A stretch of 64,000 nucleotides of DNA from Oscillospiraceae bacterium (GTDB lineage Bacteria > Bacillota > Clostridia > Oscillospirales > Acutalibacteraceae). Location: assembly GCA_902792905.1 (NCBI GenBank), contig CADBBH010000011.1, positions 1 to 64,000 on the forward strand, read 5' to 3'. Shown piece by piece: positions 1-8,644 of this stretch. The notes under the pieces were generated by a model, which saw only the letters and a program-made list of their open reading frames with translations, made no database searches and was not told the DNA's origin. Each line of letters opens with the position of its first letter. Within the stretch, counting starts at the first letter, position 1. The position numbers and the translations under genes were made by a program.

Positions 1-1
1 A

Positions 2-514
2 ATAGATTCCGCAGACAAAAAGGAAAAGATCCGCAAAGAGATGAAAGACACAAAACAGATTATTGTAAAGCTCAGGGATATTTATGATACCGAGGAAACA
101 TACGGCAAGTATCTGAAATCATTTTTCAAAGACGGTTACTACAAAACACATAAAGAACAGATTGACAGATACCGTAAAGCCGAAAAATATCTTAAGAGCC
201 GCGGTTACGATTCGCTGACAAATATTGAGCCGTTTGAAGCAGAATATGACCGGCTCAAGGCTGAATACAAATCATTCGGAGATGATGTTCCCGAAAAGAA
301 CAGCGATAAATACAAAGAAATGTATCGCATCAGCAGAATTGTTTCAACTGTTCTTGACGATATGGATATTCAGTCCGACAACGCTCAGCCGGAGAAGAAA
401 AGGGAATCCGTGCTCGGAAAGCTTGAAAAGAATAAAGAGAGAGTCAGGCAAAACGAGGCGGAGAAATCTCAAAATATACACAGGGGCAAAAGCTATACCC
501 CGGAAAGGAATTGA
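2..514 (+). CDS. C-terminal tail of a probable relaxase/mobilization protein (5' end outside window)
   Basis: The reading frame is open from the window edge, so only the last ~170 residues are visible; an internal ATG at 41 is probably not the true start. The sequence is highly charged and helical, rich in Lys, Glu and Arg, with a lysine/glutamate-rich tail. I see no catalytic motif. Charged coiled-coil tails of this kind are common at the C terminus of relaxases in Clostridia elements, and the next two genes are an excisionase-like protein and an integrase, so a relaxase tail is the best reading. This rests on context more than on similarity. The stop lies 3 bp before the next start, suggesting one transcript. 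Confidence 0.5.
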   Translation: MDSADKKEKIRKEMKDTKQIIVKLRDIYDTEETYGKYLKSFFKDGYYKTHKEQIDRYRKAEKYLKSRGYDSLTNIEPFEAEYDRLKAEYKSFGDDVPEKNSDKYKEMYRISRIVSTVLDDMDIQSDNAQPEKKRESVLGKLEKNKERVRQNEAEKSQNIHRGKSYTPERN

Positions 515-517
515 TAT

Positions 518-754
518 ATGGAGAAAAGAATAAGAACAGTCAATACCGCTTATGCGGAACTTATAAGCAAAGACCCCAATACAGCAATAACTAAAAATGC
601 TATTCGCAGCATTGTAAACGCAGGCAAGATTCCCTCATTACAAATCGGCAATAAAACCGTTTTCGATTTGGATGACCTTGAAGCTTATATCCGAACTTTC
701 GGCAAGCTCGTTTTCGAGGTGAATAATCCAAGCGAAGGAGGTTGTATTGTTTGA
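518..754 (+). CDS. Excisionase-like helix-turn-helix protein
   Basis: A 78-residue protein that fits the small DNA-binding Xis/MerR-like fold. The helix around TKNAIRSIVNAGKIPSLQIG is followed by a wing and by FDLDDLEAYI, the typical C-terminal piece of the HTH_17 (excisionase) family. Such proteins bend DNA at the element end and steer the integrase toward excision. The start is supported by GGAAAGG 8 bp upstream. It sits between the relaxase-like gene and the integrase, the usual order in Clostridia integrative elements. Confidence 0.75.
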   Translation: MEKRIRTVNTAYAELISKDPNTAITKNAIRSIVNAGKIPSLQIGNKTVFDLDDLEAYIRTFGKLVFEVNNPSEGGCIV

Positions 755-822
755 CCTTATATGATAAAATATTGGCGTGGAAACAAACGGAATTACTGCG
801 CCGGAAAGAAGGTCAATTATAA

Positions 823-2034
823 ATGGCGACATATAAAAAAAGAGGTAATTCCTATGAGCTTCGGGTTTACCACAACAAAAAGCTTCACACCAGAACTTTC
901 AGACCTCCTGAAGATATTACGCCGGGTCAGCTTGCACTTGCTCTTGAGCAACAACTGAATGAGTTTGTCAAGGATCTTGAAAAGGACAGAAAGATTACAT
1001 CCTATTCAACTTTCAAAGAAACTGCTGAATACTGGATGGAAAATGTTGCGAAAGAAAAACTTGCGCCGAAAACCTGTGAGAGATATAAAAGCCTGTTTAA
1101 AAGGATTTATGCCTCGTCAATCGGTTCGACAAAACTCAAGGATATCGATCAGCAACAGCTCAATGAGTTTTATTTCTCCCTTCAAAAGCCCGGAACAAAT
1201 GAAAACACCGGAGGACCGCTTTCACCCAAGACTATTCGTGAATATCACAATATAATTTCAAGAGTGCTTAATGCTGCGTGGCGCTGGGGTATAATCAACG
1301 AGAATATATCCAGACGCGCAGAACCTCCTACGGTTCACCGGAAACAGGTTGAGTGCATGTCTGAGGACGAAGCGAGAAGAGTGCTTCAGCTTCTTGAAGA
1401 AGAGCCTGTCCAGTATCGAACGATGATTACTATTTTGCTGTTATGCGGTTGCCGCCGCGGAGAACTTTGCGGACTTGAATGGAAGGACATAGACTTTGAA
1501 AAAGCTACTATTCATATCCGTCGTTCTTCTCAGTATGTTAATCATGAGATTATCACAAAAGAGCCGAAGACTGCAAGCAGTATCCGTAATCTCTCACTGG
1601 ACACACATACCGCTGAACTCCTCCGCGAACACAGAAGCTGGCAAAGTGCTCAGAAATTGAAGGCAGGTAAGTTCTGGCAGGAATGCGATCGTATTTTCAC
1701 AAAAGCAGACGGCACTCCTATCCATCCGGACACTGTCGGAGATTGGTGGGATAAGTTTCAAAAGAAACATGGCCTTGTTCATCATTCACTTCATTCACTG
1801 AGACACACAAACGCATCGCTTCTTATAGCTTACGATGCGGATGTGGCTACAGTATCAGGAAGACTTGGCCATGCGGATGCCTCTACTACTCTGAAGATTT
1901 ATACTCACCAGTTTAAATCGAGAGATAAAGCGGCAGCGAATTTGCTTGGCAGTTTTGCGGATGATGCAATTAATAATGCTGAGACCGAAACCGGAATAAT
2001 CTGCGAACTGGATAAAGTGCGTGAAACAGGGTAA
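823..2034 (+). CDS. int: Tyrosine site-specific integrase
   Basis: A 403-residue tyrosine recombinase of usual length for Tn916/phage-type integrases. Domains in order: a short N-terminal arm-binding region (about 1-50), a SAM-like core-binding domain (about 60-165) and the catalytic domain (about 175-380). Catalytic residues are visible: Arg211 in GCRRGEL, His324 and Arg327 in HSLRH, His350 in GRLGHAD and the nucleophile Tyr360 in LKIYTH. The start has AGAAGG upstream. The gene lies at the end of an element with its 3' end toward the 3' end of tRNA-fMet about 310 bp away, so that tRNA is the likely attachment site. It appears intact. Confidence 0.95.
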   Translation: MATYKKRGNSYELRVYHNKKLHTRTFRPPEDITPGQLALALEQQLNEFVKDLEKDRKITSYSTFKETAEYWMENVAKEKLAPKTCERYKSLFKRIYASSIGSTKLKDIDQQQLNEFYFSLQKPGTNENTGGPLSPKTIREYHNIISRVLNAAWRWGIINENISRRAEPPTVHRKQVECMSEDEARRVLQLLEEEPVQYRTMITILLLCGCRRGELCGLEWKDIDFEKATIHIRRSSQYVNHEIITKEPKTASSIRNLSLDTHTAELLREHRSWQSAQKLKAGKFWQECDRIFTKADGTPIHPDTVGDWWDKFQKKHGLVHHSLHSLRHTNASLLIAYDADVATVSGRLGHADASTTLKIYTHQFKSRDKAAANLLGSFADDAINNAETETGIICELDKVRETG

Positions 2035-2038
2035 TTTG

Positions 2039-2060
2039 TGAAGCAAACTCTGAAGCAAAA
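2039..2060 (+). repeat. Paired TGAAGCAAA direct repeats, copy 1
   Basis: Two TGAAGCAAA units lie close together just after the integrase stop codon. A second pair with almost the same layout lies at 2252-2274. Paired short repeats flanking a core are what integrase arm-type sites look like, but binding is not shown. Confidence 0.5.
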
Positions 2061-2251
2061 CATATAAAATGTATAAACAATCGCTTGTATATCAAGGAAA
2101 TCCGAGAATTGACCTCCGGGTTCTGTAAGAAGAGTTTTTCATATACAGTGTTTATACATCGTTTTATGCAGTAAAAAGTAGCAAATATCTTGCGTATTTT
2201 ACATATCACGGAATAAAATCAATAGCTTTTTGGAGCTAATTTCAGCGACAC

Positions 2252-2274
2252 TGAAGCAAAACTCTGAAGCAAAA
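2252..2274 (+). repeat. Paired TGAAGCAAA direct repeats, copy 2
   Basis: Second pair of TGAAGCAAA units, between the integrase and the tRNA-fMet 3' end. The rest of the 2035-2342 stretch holds no gene that I can support; it also carries a 12-bp copy of tRNA sequence at 2111-2122 and the tRNA terminator at 2291-2334. Confidence 0.5.
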
Positions 2275-2290
2275 GCAATCCAGAGAAAAA

Positions 2291-2334
2291 GAAAGCCGCT
2301 GACTTAAAAGCTTGGAACACTTATAAGTCAACGG
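2291..2334 (-). terminator. Terminator of tRNA-fMet
   Basis: An 11-bp stem (2296-2306 with 2324-2334, one mismatch) is followed on the minus strand by a pyrimidine-rich CTTTCTTTTTCTC tract. It lies 9 bp past the tRNA 3' end. The plus strand also has a short T run after the stem, so it may work in both directions. Confidence 0.65.
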
Positions 2335-2342
2335 TTTTTCTT

Positions 2343-2418
<76 letters not shown>

Positions 2419-2648
2419 ATATGTTGTATTGATATTATACACGAATAGCGGAAAATGTCAAGCGGAAATTTGAAATAATATAAAACCTGCCCGGAAACTG
2501 CGGGCAAAAATGAAAATGGAATAATCGGGAATTGGGGTGTCGGACGGCACTCCTTTTGTTGCCGGGTATCTGCTTTATGTAATTCTTGATTTTATTGCGT
2601 AAGCGATATATAATGATTTAAACTGATTCAGCAAAGAAAGATGATAAT

Positions 2649-3131
2649 ATGAACCGTATAATGTTTGTGTGCCTCGGGAATATCTGCCGCAGCCCGATGG
2701 CGGAAATTATATTCAGGGATATGGTTGAAAAAACCGGCAGGAGCGGAGAGTTCTTAATCGCGTCAAGCGCTACCAGCGATGAAAATGTATGGAACGGCAT
2801 AGGCTCCGAGGTTTATCCACCGGCAAAAAAGATTCTTGAGAAGCACGGTCTTTCGGCGGACGGCAAGCGGGCAGTTCAGCTTACCGCGCAGGACGGAGCA
2901 AAATATGATATGTTCATCTGTATGGACAGATACAATGTGCGCAATGTCAGCCGGATTCTCGGCACTGAGAATTCGGATAAAATACGTATGCTGATGGATT
3001 TTACCGCACAGCCGGGCGATGTATCTGATCCCTGGTATACAGGCGATTTCGAAACCGCATACAAAGATATTTACGAGGGTTGCAATGGACTGCTTGAATT
3101 TTTTGAAAAAGAAATGGCAGAAAGCGTTTAA
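2649..3131 (+). CDS. Low-molecular-weight protein tyrosine phosphatase
   Basis: A 160-residue cytoplasmic enzyme of the LMW-PTP family, which hydrolyses phosphotyrosine and is related to thioredoxin-dependent arsenate reductases. The P-loop CLGNICRS (Cys8 nucleophile, Arg14) is at the N terminus, and the general-acid motif DPWY is at 127-130, both as expected. Length is normal. Its stop codon is directly followed by the start of a membrane permease, so the two are likely co-transcribed. In this family arsenate reductase activity needs extra cysteines; Cys13 is present but that is common in plain phosphatases, so I call it a phosphatase. Confidence 0.9.
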   Translation: MNRIMFVCLGNICRSPMAEIIFRDMVEKTGRSGEFLIASSATSDENVWNGIGSEVYPPAKKILEKHGLSADGKRAVQLTAQDGAKYDMFICMDRYNVRNVSRILGTENSDKIRMLMDFTAQPGDVSDPWYTGDFETAYKDIYEGCNGLLEFFEKEMAESV

Positions 3132-4274
3132 ATGAAAAAAGTATTAGGTTTTTTCAAAAAAGAAATGATGCTCAGCGTGTCGCTTCTCGCGGCGGCAACG
3201 GGGCTGATTATAACTCCGCCCGGAGCGGATTTTTTCAGAGGCATAGACTGGCGTACTCTCGGCACTCTGCTTATGATGCTGTGCGTGCTTGAGGGTTTCA
3301 AAAAGGAGAATGTGCTCAGGCCTCTCGAAAACCTCGGAATGAAGCTTCGTTCCCGTGTCGCTTTGTCACTCTTTCTGATTTTCGGCGTGTTTTTTACATC
3401 GATGTTTGTAACCAACGATGTTTCGCTGATTATCTTTGTGCCGCTGACAATTCTGCTTTTCAGAAGCGGAGAATGCGAGCAGTATATTCTGCCTGTTATA
3501 TCAATGGAAAATATCGCGGCCATCAGGGGTTCGCTGCTCACACCGTTCGGCTCGCCGCAGAATCTTTTTCTTTACGGGCAGGCGAAAAATCTCAGTTTTA
3601 CGGGTTTCTTGCTTCATATGGCTCCGCTTTCGGTTATGAGCGCGGCACTTCTGATTGCTTTTGTATTTGTTCTTTATCGCAAAAATCCAAAGGAGCAGAT
3701 AGCACTTACTCACGAAATAGAGGAATGGAAAGAGGACAGACGTCCGCAGAGAATCACCTATATCACGCTGTTTGTGTTGGTGATGTTTGTGATAATCACG
3801 CGCACTCAGTTTTGGTGGGCGGCGCTGATTGCCGTCATCGCGGCTATTCTGATTGCGGACAGAAAAATATTCCTGCGTGTTGATTATGTGCTTATTCTGA
3901 CTTTTCTCTGTTTCTTTATTTTTTCATCATCTATTGCCGGAAACGCGGGAATATCGGCGTTTCTCGGCAGATCTGTCGCCGGCAGGGAATACTGGTGGGC
4001 AATAGGGCTCAGCCAGATTATATCAAATGTGCCTGCCTCTATAGTGCTTTATCCTTTCAGCAAAAATTTCGCGGGGCTGATTTACGGCGCGGATACTGCA
4101 GGGCTTTGCTCGCTTATCGGTTCGCTCGCATCGGTCATTAATTACAGAATCTATGTGCGCGAATATCCCGGGAGAGGTCGGGATTTCATCAAAACATTCA
4201 CCTTGATTTCCTGGGCTTTCTTTGTTGTGGTTGTAATCCCCGGGTGGCTTTTGTCGCACTGGAAATTCTTTTAA
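3132..4274 (+). CDS. SLC13/ArsB-like (CitMHS superfamily) anion permease
   Basis: A 380-residue integral membrane protein with about ten hydrophobic segments, for example around residues 13-30, 74-105, 165-185, 215-250 and 262-285. The motif FVTNDVSLIIFVPL in the first half and SNVPASIVLYPF in the second half are the paired re-entrant Asn/Pro motifs of the ion-transporter superfamily (citrate, arsenite, Na+/H+ antiporters). The substrate cannot be told from sequence. It starts one base after the phosphatase stop, so translation is probably coupled. Pairing with an LMW-PTP fold enzyme resembles arsenate reductase/ArsB pairs, but there is no ArsR gene next to it. Confidence 0.8.
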   Translation: MKKVLGFFKKEMMLSVSLLAAATGLIITPPGADFFRGIDWRTLGTLLMMLCVLEGFKKENVLRPLENLGMKLRSRVALSLFLIFGVFFTSMFVTNDVSLIIFVPLTILLFRSGECEQYILPVISMENIAAIRGSLLTPFGSPQNLFLYGQAKNLSFTGFLLHMAPLSVMSAALLIAFVFVLYRKNPKEQIALTHEIEEWKEDRRPQRITYITLFVLVMFVIITRTQFWWAALIAVIAAILIADRKIFLRVDYVLILTFLCFFIFSSSIAGNAGISAFLGRSVAGREYWWAIGLSQIISNVPASIVLYPFSKNFAGLIYGADTAGLCSLIGSLASVINYRIYVREYPGRGRDFIKTFTLISWAFFVVVVIPGWLLSHWKFF

Positions 4275-4309
4275 GGGAAAGAAATATAAAAACGAAAGGG
4301 AAATAAATA

Positions 4310-5374
4310 ATGAAAAAACTGATTTGTCTGATTATCTGCGTTGCAATGCTTATCGCCTGCAGCTCGGTCGGATTTGCCGCAAATCCCGATGAAATTGTAT
4401 CTCTCAAAGAAAAATTTATCGACGGCGTCGGTCCCGAGATGAACGGGCTTTCGGTCGATTATGTTTATTATGAGCCGGAAAACGCTCAAGGCAGAAAGCT
4501 CCCGCTTGTAGTCTATTTTCATGGAGCAGGGCAGGGAGCTGCGCCGCGTGCTCAGATTGAGGAGAATAATTTTCCGCTTTGGGCGAGCGACGAAATACAG
4601 CAGCGTTTCACCGGCGGCGGTGCATATCTGCTTGTTCCGAGAAGCCATGAGGAAAACGGTGAACACTGGAGCGATAAATACGTCGTAAGCGTCAAGGCGG
4701 CAATAGATGATTTCATAGAAAAGCACAGCGAAACTGTTGATACTGCCCGAATCTATGTCGGCGGTTTTTCTATGGGCGGTAAAATGACGTTCAAGATGGC
4801 GACAAGCTATCCTTCATATTTTGCCGCGGCTTTTCCACTCTGTCCAGCGTATCTGCCGAGTGAAGAGCAGATTGAGGCTATGGCAGATATGCCTGTGTGG
4901 CTTATAGTCAGCAGATTTGATATTATAGCGGGATATTATACTTTTTCAAAAGATATATGGACAATGCTATGCGACAAGACAAATATCCCGGATGACTGCC
5001 GCATGACTCTTTTCGGCAGGGTGAAATATCCCGACGGCAGAAATACATCAAGCAATCACTTTGTCTGGTTCGCACTGGCAAATGATATGTTTACTTATGA
5101 GGGCGGCAAATATCCGAATGCCGTCACGACCGATGCCGGCGGAAATGAAATTGAGCTTACTTACCCCGACGGTGTCGTTTCCTGGCTTTGTTCATATACG
5201 TCCGATTATGCCGGAGAAGAGCTTGAACCGAACGGGACTCTTGACAGTAATCCCGATGAGGGTTACAGCAGAGCAAACAATATTCTGCGCGCGCTGTTTC
5301 CGCTTATAGCCGATGCAATCGGTTCGTTCTTCACTGATATATGGAATGGTTTTGTCGCACTTTTCAAAAAATAA
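4310..5374 (+). CDS. Secreted alpha/beta hydrolase (PHB-depolymerase/CE1-like esterase)
   Basis: A 354-residue protein with a signal peptide (MKKLICLIICVAMLIACSSVGFAA). The alpha/beta-hydrolase fold is shown by PLVVYFHGAGQG (oxyanion-hole region), the nucleophile elbow GGFSMGGK, a likely acid in SRFDII and a likely His in SSNHFVW. This arrangement fits esterases that remove acyl or feruloyl groups from polysaccharides, or PHB-depolymerase-like enzymes; the substrate is unknown. The last 20 residues (DAIGSFFTDIWNGFVALFKK) form a hydrophobic/amphipathic tail like those of other secreted proteins in this window. It is followed by a strong terminator. Confidence 0.85.
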   Translation: MKKLICLIICVAMLIACSSVGFAANPDEIVSLKEKFIDGVGPEMNGLSVDYVYYEPENAQGRKLPLVVYFHGAGQGAAPRAQIEENNFPLWASDEIQQRFTGGGAYLLVPRSHEENGEHWSDKYVVSVKAAIDDFIEKHSETVDTARIYVGGFSMGGKMTFKMATSYPSYFAAAFPLCPAYLPSEEQIEAMADMPVWLIVSRFDIIAGYYTFSKDIWTMLCDKTNIPDDCRMTLFGRVKYPDGRNTSSNHFVWFALANDMFTYEGGKYPNAVTTDAGGNEIELTYPDGVVSWLCSYTSDYAGEELEPNGTLDSNPDEGYSRANNILRALFPLIADAIGSFFTDIWNGFVALFKK

Positions 5375-5380
5375 AAATAC

Positions 5381-5413
5381 CCGGAGCGCTGAGTTGAAAC
5401 GCTCCGGTTTTTT
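5381..5413. terminator. Bidirectional rho-independent terminator
   Basis: Perfect 8-bp stem CCGGAGCG/CGCTCCGG (5381-5388 and 5400-5407) followed by T6 on the plus strand and by a T-rich tract on the minus strand. It separates two convergent genes. Confidence 0.9.
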
Positions 5414-5428
5414 GCACTATATCGGATT

Positions 5429-6076
5429 TTATATTATCCCGCAGGGGATGAGCACTGCAAGCAGGACTGCGACGGTGCCCCACAGCCCGATCAGGAATTT
5501 TTTCTGCGTTTTGCGCGGCTTGTCATATATGAGATTTGCCGCGAGGAAGAAGGGAATATAGGTTGTGATGAATACGGGCAGCGCACCCCACCACTTATAG
5601 ACCCAGATGAATGCCGGGGTTGAGGCGAGGAATATTTCGAAAACAGAGAAAAACAGCGCGTTACCGATCGCGAACAGAATACGGTTGTTGATGCCGAGTA
5701 TCTTCTTATCCTTATCTTCGGGAAGAAGCTCTACGCTCATAAATCCTGCCACGGAGAACATCATTGAGAGCTCCCATGATACGCCGACAAGCAGTATAAA
5801 GCTTGTGCTTTCGGGCGAAACGTGCCAGAGGGCATAGCCGCTGAAGTGGCAGATTACGGCATTGGCGATTTCATAAATCCAGTGAACGCCGTAAAGCGCG
5901 AGTGCCGCTGCCATACCGTTGTAATTCTTCTTTTTCCACTGCGGAATCCAGATTCCGACAATGATTACTGCCAGCAGGGCTATGAAAGTCCAGTTGAAAT
6001 TTGCTGTGCTTCTGACTGCCGCTTTCGCAGCTTCTGCCGCAGCCTTTGCAGCCGCGGAACCGTCTCCGAATAACAT
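5429..6076 (-). CDS. Polytopic membrane protein of unknown function
   Basis: A 215-residue protein with an alanine-rich N terminus (about 1-25) and about six hydrophobic segments, roughly at 28-46, 55-75, 90-115, 130-150, 155-178 and 193-213. I do not recognise the family. Conserved-looking features are WxPQWKKKNYNGMAAALALYGVHWIYE and the tryptophan-rich segment FIWVYKWWGALP. A purine-rich binding site precedes the ATG. It is followed by the shared terminator and preceded on the same strand by the metallophosphoesterase gene, so they may form one unit. Confidence 0.7.
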   Translation of the reverse strand: MLFGDGSAAAKAAAEAAKAAVRSTANFNWTFIALLAVIIVGIWIPQWKKKNYNGMAAALALYGVHWIYEIANAVICHFSGYALWHVSPESTSFILLVGVSWELSMMFSVAGFMSVELLPEDKDKKILGINNRILFAIGNALFFSVFEIFLASTPAFIWVYKWWGALPVFITTYIPFFLAANLIYDKPRKTQKKFLIGLWGTVAVLLAVLIPCGII

Positions 6077-6118
6077 AATTATTCTCTCCTTTTCGTTTAA
6101 TTATATACTATGCCGGTT

Positions 6119-7804
6119 TCAGCGTATGGATAAACCGCCCGGCAGAAGATTCAGTATCATATTGAAAAATCGTTTGATAAATTCGATGGCTTTATTCAGA
6201 AATCCAGAGGGTGCGGTTGTTGTTTCATTGCTCGATTCAGACTGTGCGGGGAGAAAAACGTCTCTGTCCGGGAGCCCCGAATCAACCGCGAAATTATCAA
6301 GAAGGGGATAAAGTACCCGCTCGGCTATCTTATAAGAATCCTCTTTTCCGAGCGAAACCGCTGTAAAGAGCGGGCTGAGTTCATCTGTATTCACCTGCAT
6401 ACTGATAATTTCAAGCAGTGTATTGAGACCGCTTCTGCCTGTTTTTGTCAGCACATATTCAAGGCCTGTATTCAGACCTTTTATGAGGATTTCGCATTCG
6501 GGGTTTTCACCTGATTTCATATTTTCATTGCCGTAATAGTGCGTGGCAACCATGGAAGTCGCAAGGTCAATCAGTGAGGTATAGTCCGATTGCGGAAGAG
6601 CCACTTTCTTTGATTTTGCCAGTTTTTCCATACTTACGCCGCTGCCGTTATCATATAGCGGCATGGTAAGCGCTTCGGTAATGGTATTGAAAAGATTATC
6701 GACCGTATCCGCGAGCGGTCCGCCGTTTAATCTGAGTTTGCCTTTAATAAAATCGGGTGAAGTATATTTCAGAATCTTTTTCTCGGTGGAATACTTGAAA
6801 AGCCCGCGGGCGAATTCCTCGTAATCGCTTGAAAGCAGGGATTTCTGCGCATACGTATATCCGTCAACGAGATTGTCGAGATCGCATTCTTCAATTTTTC
6901 TCATCTCTATATCCGCACCGTCCGGGTTTACGCAAACCATTCTGTATTCGAGCGGATATGATGAGAGTGAAGTGGTCAGGACATCGTAAACAACCTTACC
7001 GTTTTCGCCGGTAAAACTCGTAACATCGTTGCCGTGCTCGTGCCCCGAAAAAACGTAATGAATTCCCCATTGGCTGAATTTTTCGGCGACCGCTTTGCTG
7101 TCTCTGAGCATAAAATCCTTCATCAGTATTTTGCCGAGATAGAGATGCTCAAGCAGAGGATGGTGCATCATATAAAGAATCTCCCTGCCGTCTTTCTGCG
7201 CGGTTTCGGCTTGTTTCTCAATCCAAGAGAGGAGAGAAGAATCAAAACCGTCTCCGTCCTCGCCGGGGTCATTCGAATCAACGGCAATAAGGCGGTAATT
7301 GCCGGGAAGGTCGGCGGTATATGATGCAGTTGCTTCATCACATTCAAGCGCCTGCGAGTATCCGAATTCAGCGTAGTAATCCCTGAATTCATCGGGTTTG
7401 GAGGCGTAGTAGTCGTGATTACCCGGTACAAGATAAACCTGAATTCCGGTTTCATTTTCAAAATCCGACAGCAGTGAGGCAACATATCTGTGCTGTTCCT
7501 CGTTTCCGTTACGGGTAAGGTCTCCCGCGATAAGAATGAATTCGGCGCCTTCCTGCGCACTTCGGTTGAGAAATTCCTTTGTCAGAGACGCTGCCTGATC
7601 ATAGAGATTACCGGAGCCGGACGCATGAAAATACAGATCGCTTTCGGGGTAGTCGTTTTGTATTTCGGCTTTTGTATTCTCAATGTGTATATCGGTTCCG
7701 AGTGCAAATCTGACCGTGTTTTCGTCAGCGGATGCCGTGACGAAAAACAGACATATGCCGGAAAGCATTGCTGCGGTAAGGAATAAGGAAAGCACTTTTT
7801 TCAT
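6119..7804 (-). CDS. Secreted calcineurin-like metallophosphoesterase
   Basis: A 561-residue exported protein with signal peptide (MKKVLSLFLTAAMLSGICLFFVTASA). The metal-binding blocks of the calcineurin-like family appear in order: GTDIHIE, AGDLTRNGNEEQH, PGNHDYY, MMHHPLL and SGHEHGND, together spanning about residues 35-260. They bind two metals and hydrolyse phosphoesters. The C-terminal 250 residues are helical and unassigned, ending in IEFIKRFFNMILNLLPGGLS plus two residues, a tail like that of several other exported proteins here. The substrate is unknown; outer-surface or extracellular action is inferred from the signal peptide. Confidence 0.9.
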   Translation of the reverse strand: MKKVLSLFLTAAMLSGICLFFVTASADENTVRFALGTDIHIENTKAEIQNDYPESDLYFHASGSGNLYDQAASLTKEFLNRSAQEGAEFILIAGDLTRNGNEEQHRYVASLLSDFENETGIQVYLVPGNHDYYASKPDEFRDYYAEFGYSQALECDEATASYTADLPGNYRLIAVDSNDPGEDGDGFDSSLLSWIEKQAETAQKDGREILYMMHHPLLEHLYLGKILMKDFMLRDSKAVAEKFSQWGIHYVFSGHEHGNDVTSFTGENGKVVYDVLTTSLSSYPLEYRMVCVNPDGADIEMRKIEECDLDNLVDGYTYAQKSLLSSDYEEFARGLFKYSTEKKILKYTSPDFIKGKLRLNGGPLADTVDNLFNTITEALTMPLYDNGSGVSMEKLAKSKKVALPQSDYTSLIDLATSMVATHYYGNENMKSGENPECEILIKGLNTGLEYVLTKTGRSGLNTLLEIISMQVNTDELSPLFTAVSLGKEDSYKIAERVLYPLLDNFAVDSGLPDRDVFLPAQSESSNETTTAPSGFLNKAIEFIKRFFNMILNLLPGGLSIR

Positions 7805-7855
7805 AATTGAGAATTCCTCCGTTCTGTCGTGTTTGCGGGCGGGTATGTCAGGATT

Positions 7856-8644
7856 TCAGTTTCTCAGATTGTTTCTCCCGAGATAGATCTGGTAGCCGAT
7901 GGCAAAGACTTCGCGCACTGCAAAGGGCAGATAGCCGTTCCAGGGTGTTTTTGCGGGATATGGATAGGCGGTGATGCCGTTTTTCTGAGCTACGCGCGAG
8001 GCTCGGTATTCATGAAAATCATTGGTTACAATGATAATCTCATTCAGAATGACGCCTTTGTTTTCAAGATTTTTAACCGAGTTTTCAAAATTCTCTATGG
8101 TTGATGAGGATTTATCTTCAATTAACAGCCTTGAGCCGTCTATTCCCATTGATGTCAGGCTGTTGAACATACATTGACCTTCCGAAATATCCTCGCCTCT
8201 GCCCTGACCGCCGGAGAGAATCGCTTTGCTTTCGGGATTTGCGCAGAGATATTCATAAGCTTTGTTGATTCTCGCTCTGAGGTATCTTCCGGGGCTTGTG
8301 CCGTTCACCTGACAGCCGAGAACGATTATATATTCCGTGTGCTTGTCGGTCTGCCTGCTGTATCGCATTACATTTGCGAGAGTGCAAGTCCCGATTGTAA
8401 CACAGATAAGAATTAACGCAGCGGAGATAATCAGCAATATTTTGCCCGGCAGAGCGTGCCATATTAAAGAAATGATATGGTTTATTCTGTCAAAGAGCAG
8501 GGCGTAGATTAAGAATATCCCTCCGAGCCCGAGCCCGACGATTATTCCTATATTCTTTTCGCCGGAGGTTATTACGGGCCCTATATTCATAAGAATACAG
8601 AACGCGGATATAACTATTAGAATTATCTTGATTACGGTTTTCAT
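7856..8644 (-). CDS. DUF218 (ElyC/SanA/YdcF-type) membrane protein
   Basis: A 262-residue protein with three or four N-terminal membrane helices (about 5-25, 30-50, 65-90) and a DUF218 domain at about 105-255. Family landmarks are YIIVLGCQVNGTSPGRYLRARI, ILSGGQGRGEDISEG, LIEDKSSSTIENFENS and IVTNDFHEYRA. Members such as SanA/ElyC act in envelope or peptidoglycan-precursor biology, but the reaction is not established. The start overlaps the stop of the upstream oxidoreductase (ATGA-type), so the gene is translationally coupled to it. Confidence 0.85.
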   Translation of the reverse strand: MKTVIKIILIVISAFCILMNIGPVITSGEKNIGIIVGLGLGGIFLIYALLFDRINHIISLIWHALPGKILLIISAALILICVTIGTCTLANVMRYSRQTDKHTEYIIVLGCQVNGTSPGRYLRARINKAYEYLCANPESKAILSGGQGRGEDISEGQCMFNSLTSMGIDGSRLLIEDKSSSTIENFENSVKNLENKGVILNEIIIVTNDFHEYRASRVAQKNGITAYPYPAKTPWNGYLPFAVREVFAIGYQIYLGRNNLRN

